Notes under the pieces: generated by a model
What the model was told of the DNA's origin: nothing
Database searches by the model: none
What the model saw: the letters and a program-made list of their open reading frames with translations, nothing else
Shown: positions 61,910 to 64,000 of the stretch, one piece after another
How positions within the stretch are numbered: position 1 is the stretch's first letter
How the letters are laid out: the number at the start of each line of letters is the position of its first letter
NCBI GenBank assembly: GCA_035578905.1
Contig: JAQJVL010000031.1
Span: 3,625,316-3,689,315 of the forward strand
Origin: Stictocephala bisonia
Lineage: Eukaryota; Arthropoda; Insecta; Hemiptera; Membracidae
Direction: 5' to 3'
Length of the DNA: 64,000 nt
Program-made: the position numbers and the translations under genes

Positions 61910-64000
61910 CTGGCAATATGTTTACACTTCTGTACATAGCTTAACCATTTGTATTGGATTATTGGGTACTCCGAAGTGTTCTAGTTTTTCGAAGAGGGAA
62001 AACTATGTTTTCCAGATGAGTAGATTTCGATCCTGTTTATGAATATGTAAAGAGTTAAGTGATTGGCTACTTTTCAGTGTTTCAGCACCGAAATTTTGCA
62101 AGTTCAAAAAAATTTGAGAACCAATAACACCCTTTTAACAACATAAAATACGTTTGCCACTTTAGTTGTTATTTTATTTACCTTTAAACAGGAAAAACGA
62201 TGATATTCTTGTTTATTATTTAACTATATCCTATGAAAAAGTGTAAGCTCAAAAAAGTACAAGACCCATGGTTTAAATGAATAACCCGTAATATAAATTT
62301 TAAACTTGACTTACCATCCTAGAACGTCTTGAAATCAATTAAAGTGCCAGATTTATTGCAGAATTTACTACTTCTGTTAAGACGAACTGTCACAAAAACA
62401 TGGATTTATTTTTAAAGTGTGAAGTTTTATTTTATAACTATGTATTCTATACATTTAACAGTGTTAAAAATCTATAAATATTTAAGTACGATAGTTGACT
62501 TTAATTAAGTAAACAATTTTTGTAACATTGTAATTATTTGATGATTACTTAACCAAAGTTGAATGTACATTGTAACTTTTATCAACTTCAGTTATAACAG
62601 ATGTTTTAATTTTTTTTTTTATTATTTAACTGTTAAGGTTAAAATTTTATTTTAATGTATTATCACAAAATGTTTTAAGGCCGCAACACCAGTACTAAAT
62701 ACAAGCTTGCCAATTGAGCCAAAAACATGCATTAATATATTCACCACAATTGTCTGATTCCAGACAAAATAGAGTTGCTTGTATTGCCCTGTTAATTATG
62801 CTATTATTAAATACATCTAAGGATAATTCTATGGAATTCGTTAAAAAGATTGAATATACCATTCTAAAGTAATTTTATATAATAATAATAATTTCATTTA
62901 TCTAACAGTAATACTAAAACGGTGTGTTGACCAAATTAAGTATATTTTTATATGAATTACATTAGGTTCACACAAAAAAACTAAAAACGTACTGATCACA
63001 AAATATATTCATGTTTTTGTCTCATAACTATAAATCAAAATCAACCTGATGTTGGCTGTGGTACCCCAATAGTACCAAAATTCATATTTAAAATTATAAA
63101 TAGGGAATCTTTTATACAATATATGTAGTTTTTATCCATTTTTTCTTTACAATTTATTTGACATTGATAATAAATGTAAACTATATAAATTAAAAATGTA
63201 TAACGCCACATAAAATATATAAAATTATTTTTTTAGCGATATAACAATTGAATAAAACTATTTATTCAAAACACTGTTCACAGTTACACTCTACAGTCTT
63301 ATGTAGAAAGTCCAAATGAAGTCTATGGTATGCTCTGCAGTCATTACAATAGCCGTTTCTGAAACAGGACTACATGATTTATTGTCTGCTTGTTCTTTTC
63401 CCTATGTTTTATTTTAAAATTAATGTTTATCATACATACTTACATTAAAAAATATGTATTTACATAAAAAGGTACTAAGTACAATACATTTTACTTTATA
63501 TATATTTTTAATCTAGTCAAATTGAGATTATGTTTGACGGCTAGAACAAACGACCTGATGAAAGTCATCGGTTAATTGAAACTTCCTAGAAAGAAGTGGT
63601 TTATTACGCGTTACTTTGTCATACTTAAGGAAAGATGCAAAAATTCCAAATTAAAAATGGGAATTGGTAAAAGATTACTTATGTGATTATGGAACTTAAA
63701 CACAAACTATTAATCAATTTTCATAGGAAGTTATCTGGTGGTCTCCATTTATTCAGATGACTAGGTGTATAATAGTTATGAAACTAGTCATTCCCTCCAT
63801 AGTATTTACATATGGATCTGCGGAGATCCATATTTAAATATTAGGAAGCTAAATCTGTAGAAAAAAGTACAAGTACTCGTATGTTGTTATTACAAGTAAC
63901 ATAATTACGTAATTGGGATTTAATTTAATGGTAAGTTATTTTTAAAGTTAATATCACATTTATAAGGAGTTATCACAAAAATCGGTCAAACCATTTAAAG
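61910..64000. other. AT-rich intergenic DNA
   Basis: A short fragment related to the ~400-bp dispersed repeat lies at about 62765-62845 (TTGCCCTGTTAATTATGCTA then TTATTAAATA). Nothing else is recognisable up to the window end. Confidence 0.5.

Overview
This 64-kb window looks like intergenic DNA from an AT-rich, repeat-dense animal genome, most likely an arthropod and probably an insect. The organism is inferred from repeat content: tRNA-like and 5S-like SINEs, LINE remnants, satellite arrays, and a transposase family common in arthropods. There is no bacterial-style gene organisation. I found no intact host gene. Nearly all long open frames are by-products of tandem repeats whose periods are multiples of three (60, 63, 36, 33 bp).

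Layout. 1-1085: a 63-bp tandem repeat cut by the window edge, then a decayed GGGTGG-rich minisatellite in inverted arms. 1-17 kb: AT-rich DNA with a ~160-bp tandem array (4985-6425), TA microsatellites, a tRNA-like SINE, two LINE-like remnants and a few weak exon-like segments. 17.9-21.2 kb: two unrelated satellites back to back (158 bp, then 117 bp). 22.2-23.8 kb: a 63-bp array. 26-28 kb: a SINE and a ~400-bp dispersed repeat. 29.8-45.9 kb: a very large 60-bp satellite with nested segmental duplications. It is split by a 2,001-bp insertion that has TG...CA ends and a 4-bp target duplication (solo-LTR-like). 46.5-51.35 kb: an inverted pair of SINE-containing repeats, one of them interrupted by a 3,194-bp DNA transposon. 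52.8-54.2 kb: a 96-bp array. 57.7-59.0 kb: a 36-bp minisatellite arranged as 72-bp dimers. 60.7-61.9 kb: a LINE reverse-transcriptase remnant and a 5S-rRNA-like SINE.

The most interesting object is the transposon at 48118-51311. It has 31-bp terminal inverted repeats (28/31 identical), a 5-bp target duplication (GATTG), and an empty site that can be read from the related repeat at 46.56 kb. It also has several subterminal copies of its terminal motif, all pointing inward in the same sense as the nearest end. It carries one minus-strand gene whose protein I recognise as the arthropod multi-copy family usually labelled DUF7869. The gene has a 113-bp intron near its 3' end and is decayed by in-frame stops, a frameshift and a ~0.5-kb minisatellite foldback insertion. 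This links a family of unknown function to a discrete cut-and-paste-type element and suggests it is a transposase.
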